Origin: Mesorhizobium sp.
GTDB taxonomy: Bacteria > Pseudomonadota > Alphaproteobacteria > Rhizobiales > Rhizobiaceae
Assembly: GCF_017306585.1 (NCBI RefSeq)
Contig: NZ_JAFKIC010000144.1
Span: 1-41,108, forward strand
DNA length: 41,108 nucleotides
Direction of reading: 5' to 3'
The position numbers and the translations under genes are program-made. Of the stretch, positions 8,013 through 15,497 are shown piece by piece; positions within the stretch are counted from its first letter, which is position 1; every line of letters begins with the position of its first letter. A model generated the notes under the pieces. The model was not told the DNA's origin. It saw only the letters and a program-made list of their open reading frames with translations, and made no database searches.

Positions 8013-8903
8013 TCAGAAGTAGCCATCCGACGCGGCCGTGGCTTCCTTCGGAATTTCGACGCCGTCGACCAGGATCTTGTCGACCAGTTCGTGGTGGAAG
8101 CAGACCAGTCCCTTGATCCGTTCCGCTTCGTGCACCGGTTCGGGATAATACCAGACGAGATTCTCGTGCCGCTTCTTGGGCGTTGTCACGTGATAGTAGT
8201 TGGAGATGCCCTTGTAGGGGCAGCGCGAGATGTAGCGGCTGGGCGAAAACATATCGAGCCGGGTGTCGGAGATCGGCAGGTAGTGCCGCACCGGGTGGCC
8301 GGTCTCGAACAGGAACACGCCGCGCCGGGAATCGGCGACCTGCTCGCCGTCGAGTATCACCTGCACCCGACGCGAGGAGGGCAGGCAGTCGACGCGGCGG
8401 AACGGGTCGCGGGCATGGACGAAGATTTCTTCGTCCTCTTCGTACCAGTGCGTCATCTTCGGCCAGTAGAAGGACATGTAGCCGGAGAGGTCTGGCGACC
8501 CCTTGACCGGATCGAGGTAGCGCCAGGCGGCATCCTCGACCAGCGTGATGCCGGTGTTGAGGGAATAGTGCGTGGCAACACCCTTGAACGGGCTTTCGGT
8601 GGTCGTCGTGCTCGGCAGCAGAAACTCCTCGCGCACATCGCTCATCGGGAAATAGTAGACCGGCAGATGGTCGGATTCATAAAGCACCAGCGCCTTGGTG
8701 GTGTCGGCCACGACCATCGATCCCACCTGGACCCGCAGCCGCTTTTGCATCGGCATGGTGAAGGCGACATAGCCGGGCTCCGACTCATACTGGACGATGG
8801 CGTCGAGCAGGGGGAAATGCGGTCCGCGACCGCGTAAATGACGCTTGCGAATGGTAGTTGTCCTCTTCTCGTCGTTTGCGGCCAGGTTCTTGCGCGCGGT
8901 CAT
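8013..8903 (-). CDS. Protein with two DUF427 domains
   Basis: This 296-residue protein has two DUF427 repeats, at about residues 45-135 and 155-290. Both carry the pattern of a short beta strand pair with a surface motif: VVADTTKALVLYESDHLPVYYFP against VADSRRGVFLFETGHPVRHY, then SPFKGVATHYS against CPYKGISNYYH. DUF427 is a small, mostly beta domain without an agreed biochemical role. No signal peptide or membrane segment is present, so it is likely cytoplasmic. It starts two bases after the stop of the upstream binding protein, so the two are co-expressed. A short inverted repeat (TACTTCT/AGAAGTA, 8000-8021) spans its stop codon. A link to catabolism of the imported compound is inference. 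Confidence 0.85.
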   Translation of the reverse strand: MTARKNLAANDEKRTTTIRKRHLRGRGPHFPLLDAIVQYESEPGYVAFTMPMQKRLRVQVGSMVVADTTKALVLYESDHLPVYYFPMSDVREEFLLPSTTTTESPFKGVATHYSLNTGITLVEDAAWRYLDPVKGSPDLSGYMSFYWPKMTHWYEEDEEIFVHARDPFRRVDCLPSSRRVQVILDGEQVADSRRGVFLFETGHPVRHYLPISDTRLDMFSPSRYISRCPYKGISNYYHVTTPKKRHENLVWYYPEPVHEAERIKGLVCFHHELVDKILVDGVEIPKEATAASDGYF

Positions 8904-8905
8904 GG

Positions 8906-10561
8906 TCAGCCTATCGAAACCCGGTCGAGCAGCAGCCCGGCGGCGATCGGCGGCAGCCCGCTGACATTCTTGCGCACCGGAACCAGAAGATCCGGGAAAT
9001 AGCTGAAGATCACCGGCGTCTCGTCGAGCAGCAGTTTCTGGATGTCGGACGCGGCCGTGCGCTGCGCGCCGATATCGAGCGCTTTCAGATAGCTGTTGAC
9101 CATGCCGTCATAGGCCTGGTTCCTGAAATGCGCGGCGTTCCAGGGGCCATCGCTGATCAGCGGGCTCTTCAGGAAGACATTGGGTACGCTGCGATGCGCG
9201 TAGTCGGTGATCCCCAACGGGCTGTCCAGCCAGTCCGACTGGCCGAACACCGCCTTCCCGTAATATTTGTCCTGGTCCTCGATGTTGAGCGAGATACGCG
9301 CGCCGATCTCCTTGGCGAAGTTCTGGAACAATTGCGCATAGCCGGGAATGTCGGAATAGCGCAGCGTCGTTAGCGTGATATCGAAGCCGCTGGCAAAACC
9401 CGCCGCTTCCATCAATTGCTTCGCCTTGGCGATGTCCTGGACGCGCTGCGGCACCGACTTGTCGGTCGCCGGGAAGGCAGGCGCGAACGGGCTGTCATTG
9501 CCGGTCGCCGCCATGCCGCGGCAGAGGCCATCGACCAGCTTGGAGCGGTCGATCGACAGCGCCAGCGCCTGGCGCACGCGCTTGTCGGTGAAAGGCGCCA
9601 TGTCGCAGCGCATGTGAAGCTGCCGGTGCGCGGTCGAGGCGACACGCAACACGGTGATGTCGGGACTGTTCAGCACCACCTGGCTGACATCGAGCGGCAC
9701 CGCGTCGAGGATGTCGACCTCGCCGGCCTGCAACGCCAGGATGCGCGGCTGCACGTCGCCGTAGAACTTGAATTCGAGCCGGTCGGGCAGCGCCTTCTCG
9801 CCCCAATAATCCGGATTGCGCACAAAGGTCGCGCCGACCTTCGGCGTGTAGCTTTCCATCCGGAATGGTCCGGTGCCCTCGAAGGTCTTCTCGTAGTCGC
9901 CCTTGTAGCTCGCCGGCAGGATGACGGCGTTGTAGTTGTCGATTGACACGGAATAGGGAAAGCTGCCGTTCGGCGCATCGAGATGGAAGGCGACGGTGTG
10001 CTCATCGACCTTTCGCGTGCCGCCCTTCGACAGCAGGCCCTTGAAAACGGAAAGCGCGTTTGACGCGCCCTTGGGGTCGGCCAGCCGGTCGAAGGTCGCC
10101 ACGACGTCGTCGGCCTTGAAGTCCTCGCCATTGTGGAACTTCACGCCCTTGCGCAGCTTGAAGGTCCACACGCTGCCGTCCTCGTTCGGCGACCAGCTTT
10201 CCGCCAGCACCGGCTTGAGCGTTAGGTCCGGCTGGGTCACGCACAGGAATTCGGCGGTCTGGAAGACCAACTGGTAGCTGCCGCTGTCATAGAAGGTGAC
10301 GGGATCGATGGCGCCGCCGGGCGTGGCGACGCCGGCGCGCACCGTGCCGCCCGGCTTGCCCTCGGCGCGAGCTGGCTCAATGCCCAGGCCCGCTGCTCCG
10401 GCAATGCCGCCAAGCAAAGGCAGCGACAGGCCGAGCACGCTGCCATGCCGCAGGAAATCGCGCCGGCCGATGCGGCCGGCCAGCAATTCGTCGATAGCGG
10501 AATTTTCGATTTGGCCGAGATTCTTGCGGGCGATGTCGATGAAGCTGAAACGCTTTGGCAT
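8906..10561 (-). CDS. Tat-exported peptide-type ABC binding protein (SBP_bac_5), copy 1
   Basis: This 551-residue binding protein belongs to the DppA/OppA class (SBP_bac_5). An unusually long N-terminal region of about 30 residues precedes a twin-arginine motif, RRDFLRHG (33-40), followed by a hydrophobic stretch (LGLSLPLLGGIAGAAGL). Mature-protein hallmarks are LAESWSPNEDGSVWTFKLRK, FHNGEDFKADDVVATFDRL and FTDKRVRQALALSIDR. It is clearly paralogous to the protein at 17993-19654: both have the long n-region, the Tat motif and shared blocks such as GTGPF..E.YTPKVGA.FVRN. No permease or ATPase lies directly beside it, so it probably delivers to the Dpp-type permeases at 13670-15495. A LysR gene diverges from it and probably regulates it. 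The ligand is unknown. Confidence 0.9.
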   Translation of the reverse strand: MPKRFSFIDIARKNLGQIENSAIDELLAGRIGRRDFLRHGSVLGLSLPLLGGIAGAAGLGIEPARAEGKPGGTVRAGVATPGGAIDPVTFYDSGSYQLVFQTAEFLCVTQPDLTLKPVLAESWSPNEDGSVWTFKLRKGVKFHNGEDFKADDVVATFDRLADPKGASNALSVFKGLLSKGGTRKVDEHTVAFHLDAPNGSFPYSVSIDNYNAVILPASYKGDYEKTFEGTGPFRMESYTPKVGATFVRNPDYWGEKALPDRLEFKFYGDVQPRILALQAGEVDILDAVPLDVSQVVLNSPDITVLRVASTAHRQLHMRCDMAPFTDKRVRQALALSIDRSKLVDGLCRGMAATGNDSPFAPAFPATDKSVPQRVQDIAKAKQLMEAAGFASGFDITLTTLRYSDIPGYAQLFQNFAKEIGARISLNIEDQDKYYGKAVFGQSDWLDSPLGITDYAHRSVPNVFLKSPLISDGPWNAAHFRNQAYDGMVNSYLKALDIGAQRTAASDIQKLLLDETPVIFSYFPDLLVPVRKNVSGLPPIAAGLLLDRVSIG

Positions 10562-10644
10562 GGCGGCATTCCTTGCTTGTCGCGGGGCTGGCTGACTAGG
10601 CCACTGTTGACCGTCGGCGAAAAGCGATATTTTTTGCTGACCGC

Positions 10645-10661
10645 CATCGAAATTTTCGATG
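10645..10661. promoter_or_regulatory. Perfect inverted repeat in the binding-protein/LysR spacer
   Basis: CATCGAAATTTTCGATG has eight-base arms around one central T. It ends two bases before the AGGAGG (10663-10668) of the LysR gene, so it lies in the LysR leader or promoter. LysR proteins bind T-N11-A dyads and usually repress themselves, so this is a candidate autoregulatory site. Confidence 0.5.
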
Positions 10662-10674
10662 CAGGAGGAGACGT

Positions 10675-11577
10675 ATGGATACCGAAAACCTGCGCAGCTT
10701 CCTTGAGGTCGCCGAGCATGGCTCCTTCACCGTCGCCGCCAACCGGCTCAATCTGGCGCAGTCGACGGTCAGTGCCCGGATCCGCGGTCTCGAGGAGCAG
10801 TTGGGACGCCGCCTGTTCGTGCGGGACCGCGACGGCGTCACGCTGACGCCGGCTGGCCGGCAGTTCCTGCCGCATGCCGCCTCGATCACTCGCACCTGGG
10901 AACAGTCGAGGCAGGATATCGCCGTTCCCGATGGCTATGAGACGCTGCTGCGCTTTACGGCGCCGGCCTATCTCTGGGAACGCGTCACCTCGCCATGGGT
11001 CGGGTGGATGCGCGCCAGGCGCCCGAACGTGGCGCTGCGGCTGGAGGGAAGTTACCCCGATCAGGCGATCGACCAGCTTGCAGAGGGCCTGCTCGACATC
11101 TGCATCCTTTATCTGCCACGGCCGCATCCCGGCATCGTCTATGAGACGTTCGCCGTCGATCAGGTCGTGCTCGTCCAGCACGCCGCCCAGACCGGGTCCT
11201 GGACGGACAACTATATACTGATGGACTGGGGTCTCGAATTCCGCATCGAGCACGACCGCGCTTTCGCTGGCATGCTCAAGCCGGCCCTTTCGGCCGGGCT
11301 GGTTTTCATCGGGTTGCAGCATGTGCTGTCGCAGCAGGCCGCCGCCTATCTGCCGCTCAGCGCCGTCAGTGGCCACATCGAGCGCGGCGAGATGAGGCGC
11401 GTGGCGGACGCACCGGTTTTCCAGCGGCCCATCTACCTTGCCTATCCCACGAACCCGGTCTCTTCCGATGTGCTCGACGTCGCCTTGACCGGATTGCGCA
11501 AGCTGGCCTTGGACTGGACCGATGATCAGGGCTTTTCGGAAGGGGACCGATCCCTCGGCATGGCCGGCCTGACGTGA
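10675..11577 (+). CDS. LysR-family regulator of the adjacent binding-protein operon
   Basis: This 300-residue protein has a typical LysR layout: a winged helix-turn-helix at residues 1-60 (NLRSFLEVAEHGSFTVAANR, AQSTVSARIRGLEEQLGRRL, RDGVTLTPAGRQFL), a linker helix, then a two-lobed effector-binding domain of the LysR_substrate type. Length is normal. The start is fixed by AGGAGG six bases upstream. The gene diverges from the binding protein at 8906-10561 with a 113-base spacer, the usual LysR arrangement, so it most likely activates that gene and DUF427 in response to their substrate. It may also act on the transport operon that converges on it from the right. The effector is unknown. Confidence 0.9.
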   Translation: MDTENLRSFLEVAEHGSFTVAANRLNLAQSTVSARIRGLEEQLGRRLFVRDRDGVTLTPAGRQFLPHAASITRTWEQSRQDIAVPDGYETLLRFTAPAYLWERVTSPWVGWMRARRPNVALRLEGSYPDQAIDQLAEGLLDICILYLPRPHPGIVYETFAVDQVVLVQHAAQTGSWTDNYILMDWGLEFRIEHDRAFAGMLKPALSAGLVFIGLQHVLSQQAAAYLPLSAVSGHIERGEMRRVADAPVFQRPIYLAYPTNPVSSDVLDVALTGLRKLALDWTDDQGFSEGDRSLGMAGLT

Positions 11578-11595
11578 CCGGCAAGCCGAGGGATC
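11549..11595. terminator. Stem-loop between convergent LysR and ABC ATPase genes
   Basis: GATCCCTCGGC (11549-11559) and GCCGAGGGATC (11585-11595) form a perfect 11-bp outer stem. GCCGG (11563-11567) and CCGGC (11578-11582) extend it inside. The LysR stop codon (11575-11577) sits in the apical loop. Both genes end here, so the hairpin could terminate or stabilise both transcripts. There is no clear T run on either side, so it is not a textbook intrinsic terminator. Confidence 0.6.
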
Positions 11596-11604
11596 AACGA
11601 TGTC

Positions 11605-13677
11605 TCAGGCCAGTTCAGTCACGCCGGCCTTCTGCAACCTCGCGAGTTCGGCATATGGAATATGGCATCGGATGGCGTGACCGGGTTGGGCGTCTGCGAG
11701 CGGCGGCTCCTGCTGTTCGCAGATCGGTCCGATCTTGCGCGGGCAGCGTGTGTGGAAGACGCAGCCCGATGGCGGGTTGACGGCGCTGGGGATCTCGCCG
11801 TCGAGGCGGATGCGCGCCGTCCCGGTCTGGTCGAGTTTCGGCACGGCCGACAGCAGGGCCTCGGTGTAAGGGTGATGCGGGCCGGAGAAGACGGCTTCCG
11901 ATGGGCCGAGTTCCATGATGCGGCCGAGATAGAGCACGGCGATCTTGTCGGAGAGGTAACGCACCACGCCGAGATCGTGCGAGATGAAGATGTAGCTGAC
12001 ATCCTCCTTGGCCTGCAGGTCGGCGAGCAGGTTGAGGATGGCGGCCTGCACCGAGACGTCGAGCGCCGAGGTAGGCTCGTCGCAGACCACGATGCGTGGA
12101 TCGCCGGCGAAGGCGCGCGCGATGGCGACACGCTGCTTCAACCCGCCCGACAGCTGGCGCGGCTTGACCGCCAGATGCCGGTCGGTCAGCCGCACCGAGC
12201 GCACGAGGTCCTCGAGACGTGTCTCCAGCGCCTTGCCCGATAGGCCGGCGAGGCGCTTGAGCGCGCGGCTCAGCAGATGGCGGATCGAATGCGAGCGGTT
12301 GAGTGCTGAGTCCGGGTTCTGGAAGACGATCTGCATCGCCTTGACTTGGTCGTCGCCCCGGTTCTCCAGCTTGGGCGCCAGCGCCTTGCCCTCGAGCTCG
12401 ATGGTGCCGCCGTCGTCGGGCGGCACAAGGCCGAGCAGCAGCCGGGCGAAGGTGGTCTTGCCCGAGCCGGATTCGCCGACAAGGCCAAGCGTTTCGCCAG
12501 GCTTGAGATCGAGCGAGACATCCTTGACCGCGCGCAGGGGATGGCCATGGCTGGCATAGGTCTTGTTCAGGCCAGCGACGCGCAGCACGGGCTGGGCAAC
12601 CGGCTTGGGTGGCGTCGCCACCTCGCTCGGCGTGGCGCGCGGCAGCGCCTGCGCCTTGTCATGGTGATGGCAGCGCGACAGCCTTGCTCCACGTTCGTCG
12701 CCGAGATCGTAGAGCGGCGGCAATTCCGTGCGGCAACGCTCGTCGGCGAGCGCGCAGCGGTCGGCGAAGGCGCAGCCTTTGATGGCGGCGCCGATGCCGG
12801 GCAGGAAGCCGGGGATCGTGTCGAGCCGGCCCTGGTCCTTGCGCTGGCCGCCACGCGGCAGGCAGCGCAGCAGCGCGACGGTGTAGGGATGGCGCGGATC
12901 GTTGAAGACGACCTCGGTCGGCCCTTCCTCGACCAGCATGCCGGCATAGAGCACGCCGACCCGGTCGCACATGTTGGAGACCACGGCGAGGTTGTGGCTG
13001 ATGAACAGGATCGAGGCCGAGAGTTCCTGTCTCAACTGCGCGATGAGGTCGAGCACCTCGGCCTCCACCGTGGCATCGAGCCCGGTGGTCGGTTCGTCGA
13101 GGATCAGCATGGAAGGGTCGTTGGCCAGCGCCATGGCGATCGCCACACGCTGCTGCATGCCGCCCGACAGTTGGTGGGGATAGCGCTGCATGACGCTTGG
13201 CGGGTCGGAGATGCGCACGCGGTTTAGCATGGCGATGGCGCGGTCCTCCGCCGCCTTGCCGGTAACGCCGGCAAGCTCGAAGATCTCGGTCAGCTGGCGG
13301 CCGATGCGGATGGAGGGGTTCAGCGCCTTGCCGGGATCCTGGTAGACCATGGAGACGCTTTCGGCGCGCGCCCGGCGCAAGGCCTCGGCATCGAGCTTCA
13401 TGACGTCCTGGCCGTCCAGCGAGATGGCGCCGCCCGATATCGAACCGTTGCGCGGGAGATAGCGCACGACGGCGAGTGCCGCCGTCGACTTGCCGCAGCC
13501 GGATTCGCCGACCAGCCCATAGGCTTCGCCCTGGCCGATGGTGAGGCTGAGATTGCGCAGCACCGCCCGGTTGCGGCCGGCGACGCGGTAGGCGACCGAG
13601 AGGTCCTTGAGTTCAAGCGCGTTCGCTGCTTTCGTGTTTTGGGCCTTTGCGCCTTGGGCCTTCGCGGGTTCAGTCAT
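11605..13677 (-). CDS. Fused DppD-DppF-type ABC ATPase
   Basis: This protein of 690 residues is a head-to-tail fusion of the two ATPases of a peptide-type importer. The first half has Walker A GESGCGKST, signature LSGGMQQR, Walker B LILDEPTTGLD, switch FISHN and an oligopeptide-type C-terminal Cys motif (GCAFADRCALADERC). The second repeats it with GESGSGKTT, LSGGLKQR, VCDEPTSALD, FISHD and CVFHTRCPRKIGPIC. All catalytic residues look intact in both halves. ATG 13677 is chosen because it has GGAG upstream and overlaps the permease stop by eight bases; ATG 13689 lacks a ribosome site. It is the last gene of the operon and should serve the binding protein at 17993-19654, and perhaps also the paralogue at 8906-10561. 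Confidence 0.92.
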   Translation of the reverse strand: MTEPAKAQGAKAQNTKAANALELKDLSVAYRVAGRNRAVLRNLSLTIGQGEAYGLVGESGCGKSTAALAVVRYLPRNGSISGGAISLDGQDVMKLDAEALRRARAESVSMVYQDPGKALNPSIRIGRQLTEIFELAGVTGKAAEDRAIAMLNRVRISDPPSVMQRYPHQLSGGMQQRVAIAMALANDPSMLILDEPTTGLDATVEAEVLDLIAQLRQELSASILFISHNLAVVSNMCDRVGVLYAGMLVEEGPTEVVFNDPRHPYTVALLRCLPRGGQRKDQGRLDTIPGFLPGIGAAIKGCAFADRCALADERCRTELPPLYDLGDERGARLSRCHHHDKAQALPRATPSEVATPPKPVAQPVLRVAGLNKTYASHGHPLRAVKDVSLDLKPGETLGLVGESGSGKTTFARLLLGLVPPDDGGTIELEGKALAPKLENRGDDQVKAMQIVFQNPDSALNRSHSIRHLLSRALKRLAGLSGKALETRLEDLVRSVRLTDRHLAVKPRQLSGGLKQRVAIARAFAGDPRIVVCDEPTSALDVSVQAAILNLLADLQAKEDVSYIFISHDLGVVRYLSDKIAVLYLGRIMELGPSEAVFSGPHHPYTEALLSAVPKLDQTGTARIRLDGEIPSAVNPPSGCVFHTRCPRKIGPICEQQEPPLADAQPGHAIRCHIPYAELARLQKAGVTELA

Positions 13678-14545
13678 TGAAGGCTCCATGAACGCCGTCG
13701 GCGGCCAGGTTGACGCCGATCACCAAGGAGGCGATGGCGAGCGCGTCGAACAGCACCGTCCACCAGAAGCCGCCGCCGATCATGCCGTAATTCGAGGAGA
13801 TCGACAGTCCCCAGTCCGGCGATGGCGGCTGGATGCCGAAGCCCATGAAGGAGAGCGTGGCGACGGCGAAGATGGCATAGCCCAGCCGCACCGTGGTCTC
13901 GACCAGGATGGGCGGAATGACATTGGGCAGGATCTCCACGAACATGGTGTGGAAGGCGCTTTCATGCCTCAACTGGGCAGCGGCGACATAGTCGAGTTCG
14001 CGTTCGGCCAGCACCGCCGAGCGCACCGTGCGCGCGATGATCGGCGCGAAGCTCAAGCCGATGACGATGATGACTGTGGTCTTGGAGGTGCCGAGCGCGA
14101 CGATGGCCAGCAACGCCACGATGACGACGGGGATGGCCATGAAGGCTTCCAGGATGCGGCTGACGATATCGTCGACGATGCCTCTGAAGTAGCCGGTGAG
14201 CAGCCCGAGCGCGGTGCCGGCGACGGTGGCGAGCAATGTTGCCAATGGAGCGACGGTGAGAATGTCGCGCGAGCCGACGATGACACGCGAGAAGACGTCG
14301 CGGCCGATCTGGTCGGTGCCGAACCAGTGTTCGGCGGACGGCGGCGAGAGCGCATTGATGATGTCGTCGGCAAGCGGATCGTAAGGCGCGAAGTGCTCGC
14401 CGAAGAAGGCGCAGACGACCCAGAACAGCACGATGGCGATGCCGACCAGGAAGGTTCGCGAGCGCAGCAGCGAGAAGACGACTTCGGCCAGCGGGCCGCG
14501 CCTGCGTGTGTCGTCCGGCGCGGAGGTGGTCTGCACGGCGCTCAT
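13670..14545 (-). CDS. Peptide-type ABC permease (DppC-like)
   Basis: This inner-membrane permease of 291 residues is the DppC-type partner of the next gene. It has an N-terminal cytoplasmic tail, a first membrane segment (FLVGIAIVLFWVVCAFFGEH), the DppC hallmark HWFGTDQIGRDVFSRVIVGS at about residues 72-91, and a BPD_transp_1 core with an EAA-type loop (ELDYVAAAQLRHESAFHTMF) ending in LSFMGFGIQPPSPDWG. ATG 14545 overlaps the stop of the upstream permease (ATGA), giving coupled translation; an in-frame extension upstream lies inside the other permease gene and is rejected. The substrate follows from the binding proteins and is unknown. Confidence 0.92.
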   Translation of the reverse strand: MSAVQTTSAPDDTRRRGPLAEVVFSLLRSRTFLVGIAIVLFWVVCAFFGEHFAPYDPLADDIINALSPPSAEHWFGTDQIGRDVFSRVIVGSRDILTVAPLATLLATVAGTALGLLTGYFRGIVDDIVSRILEAFMAIPVVIVALLAIVALGTSKTTVIIVIGLSFAPIIARTVRSAVLAERELDYVAAAQLRHESAFHTMFVEILPNVIPPILVETTVRLGYAIFAVATLSFMGFGIQPPSPDWGLSISSNYGMIGGGFWWTVLFDALAIASLVIGVNLAADGVHGAFND

Positions 14546-15495
14546 TGTTCTGCTCCCAGCCGGATGCGCGGATTGAGCACGGAATAGAGGAAGTCGGCGA
14601 TCAGCGTGGCGACCGCATAGACGATGCCGATGGTCAGGATGCCCGATTCCAGCATCGGGAAGTCCTTGCCGCGCGCGGCGGTGAAGATCAGCGAGCCGAT
14701 GCCCTGGTAGCGGAACAGCGTCTCGATGACGACGAGGCCGCCGATGAGATAGCCGGTCTGGGTGGCGATGACGGTGATGGTCGGCATCAGCGCGTTGCGC
14801 AGCACATGGCGCCAGATCACCGTGCGCCACGGCAGGCCTTTCAGCACCGCCGTTCGCGTATAGTCGGAATCGAGCGCCTCGATCATGCCGGAGCGAGCCA
14901 TGCGCGCGATATAGCCGAACAGCACCAGGAACAGCGGCAGGGCCGGCAGGATCAGGTAATAGAGCTGGGTGAAGAAGCCGGCATCCTTGGGCCATGCCGC
15001 CGAGATCGGCAGCCAGCGCAGCCACACCCCGAAGATCAGGATCAGGATGATGCCGGTGACGAATTCGGGCAGCACCGTCACCGACAGGCCGCCCAGGCTG
15101 ATGATGCGGTCGAGCGGACGGTTGAGGTTGAGCGCCGCCACCACGCCGCCCAGTATGCCGATCGGCACCACCAGCACGAAGGCAACGGCCGCCAGCTTCA
15201 GCGAATTGCCGAGCGCGTCGATGACGAAGGGCGCCACCGGCGAGCGGAAGATGTAGGAGGTGCCCATGTCACCCTGGACGAAGTTGGAGATCCAACTCCA
15301 GTACTGCACCAGCAGCGGACGATCGACGCCCAGCGAGTGATTGAGCGCGTCCACCGCCCGCTGGTCCGCGAACGGTCCCAATATCGCGCGCCCGACATTG
15401 CCGGGCAGAACCTGACCACCCAGAAACACCATCACGCTCAACAGAAACAGCGTAACAAGCGACAGCGAAATACGCCGGACGAAGAAGGAGAGAAT
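14542..15495 (-). CDS. Peptide-type ABC permease (DppB-like), probable ATT start
   Basis: This 317-residue inner-membrane permease has the DppB features: a first membrane segment right at the N-terminus (LSFFVRRISLSLVTLFLLSV), FGPFADQ-like ILGPFADQRAVDALNHSLG, a periplasmic stretch, and the permease core with MARSGMIEALDSDYTRTAVL and LRNALMPTITVIATQTGYL. No ATG, GTG or TTG lies at the expected start. The minus strand reads AGGAGG, seven bases, then ATT CTC TCC TTC, placing ATT (15495-15493) at ideal distance from a perfect ribosome site, two bases after the stop of the upstream gene. The first conventional in-frame start would remove the first membrane helix. An ATT start, which is rare but allowed in bacteria, is the simplest reading; a base change or sequencing error from ATG is the alternative. 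Confidence 0.85.
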   Translation of the reverse strand: MLSFFVRRISLSLVTLFLLSVMVFLGGQVLPGNVGRAILGPFADQRAVDALNHSLGVDRPLLVQYWSWISNFVQGDMGTSYIFRSPVAPFVIDALGNSLKLAAVAFVLVVPIGILGGVVAALNLNRPLDRIISLGGLSVTVLPEFVTGIILILIFGVWLRWLPISAAWPKDAGFFTQLYYLILPALPLFLVLFGYIARMARSGMIEALDSDYTRTAVLKGLPWRTVIWRHVLRNALMPTITVIATQTGYLIGGLVVIETLFRYQGIGSLIFTAARGKDFPMLESGILTIGIVYAVATLIADFLYSVLNPRIRLGAEQ

Positions 15496-15497
15496 GG

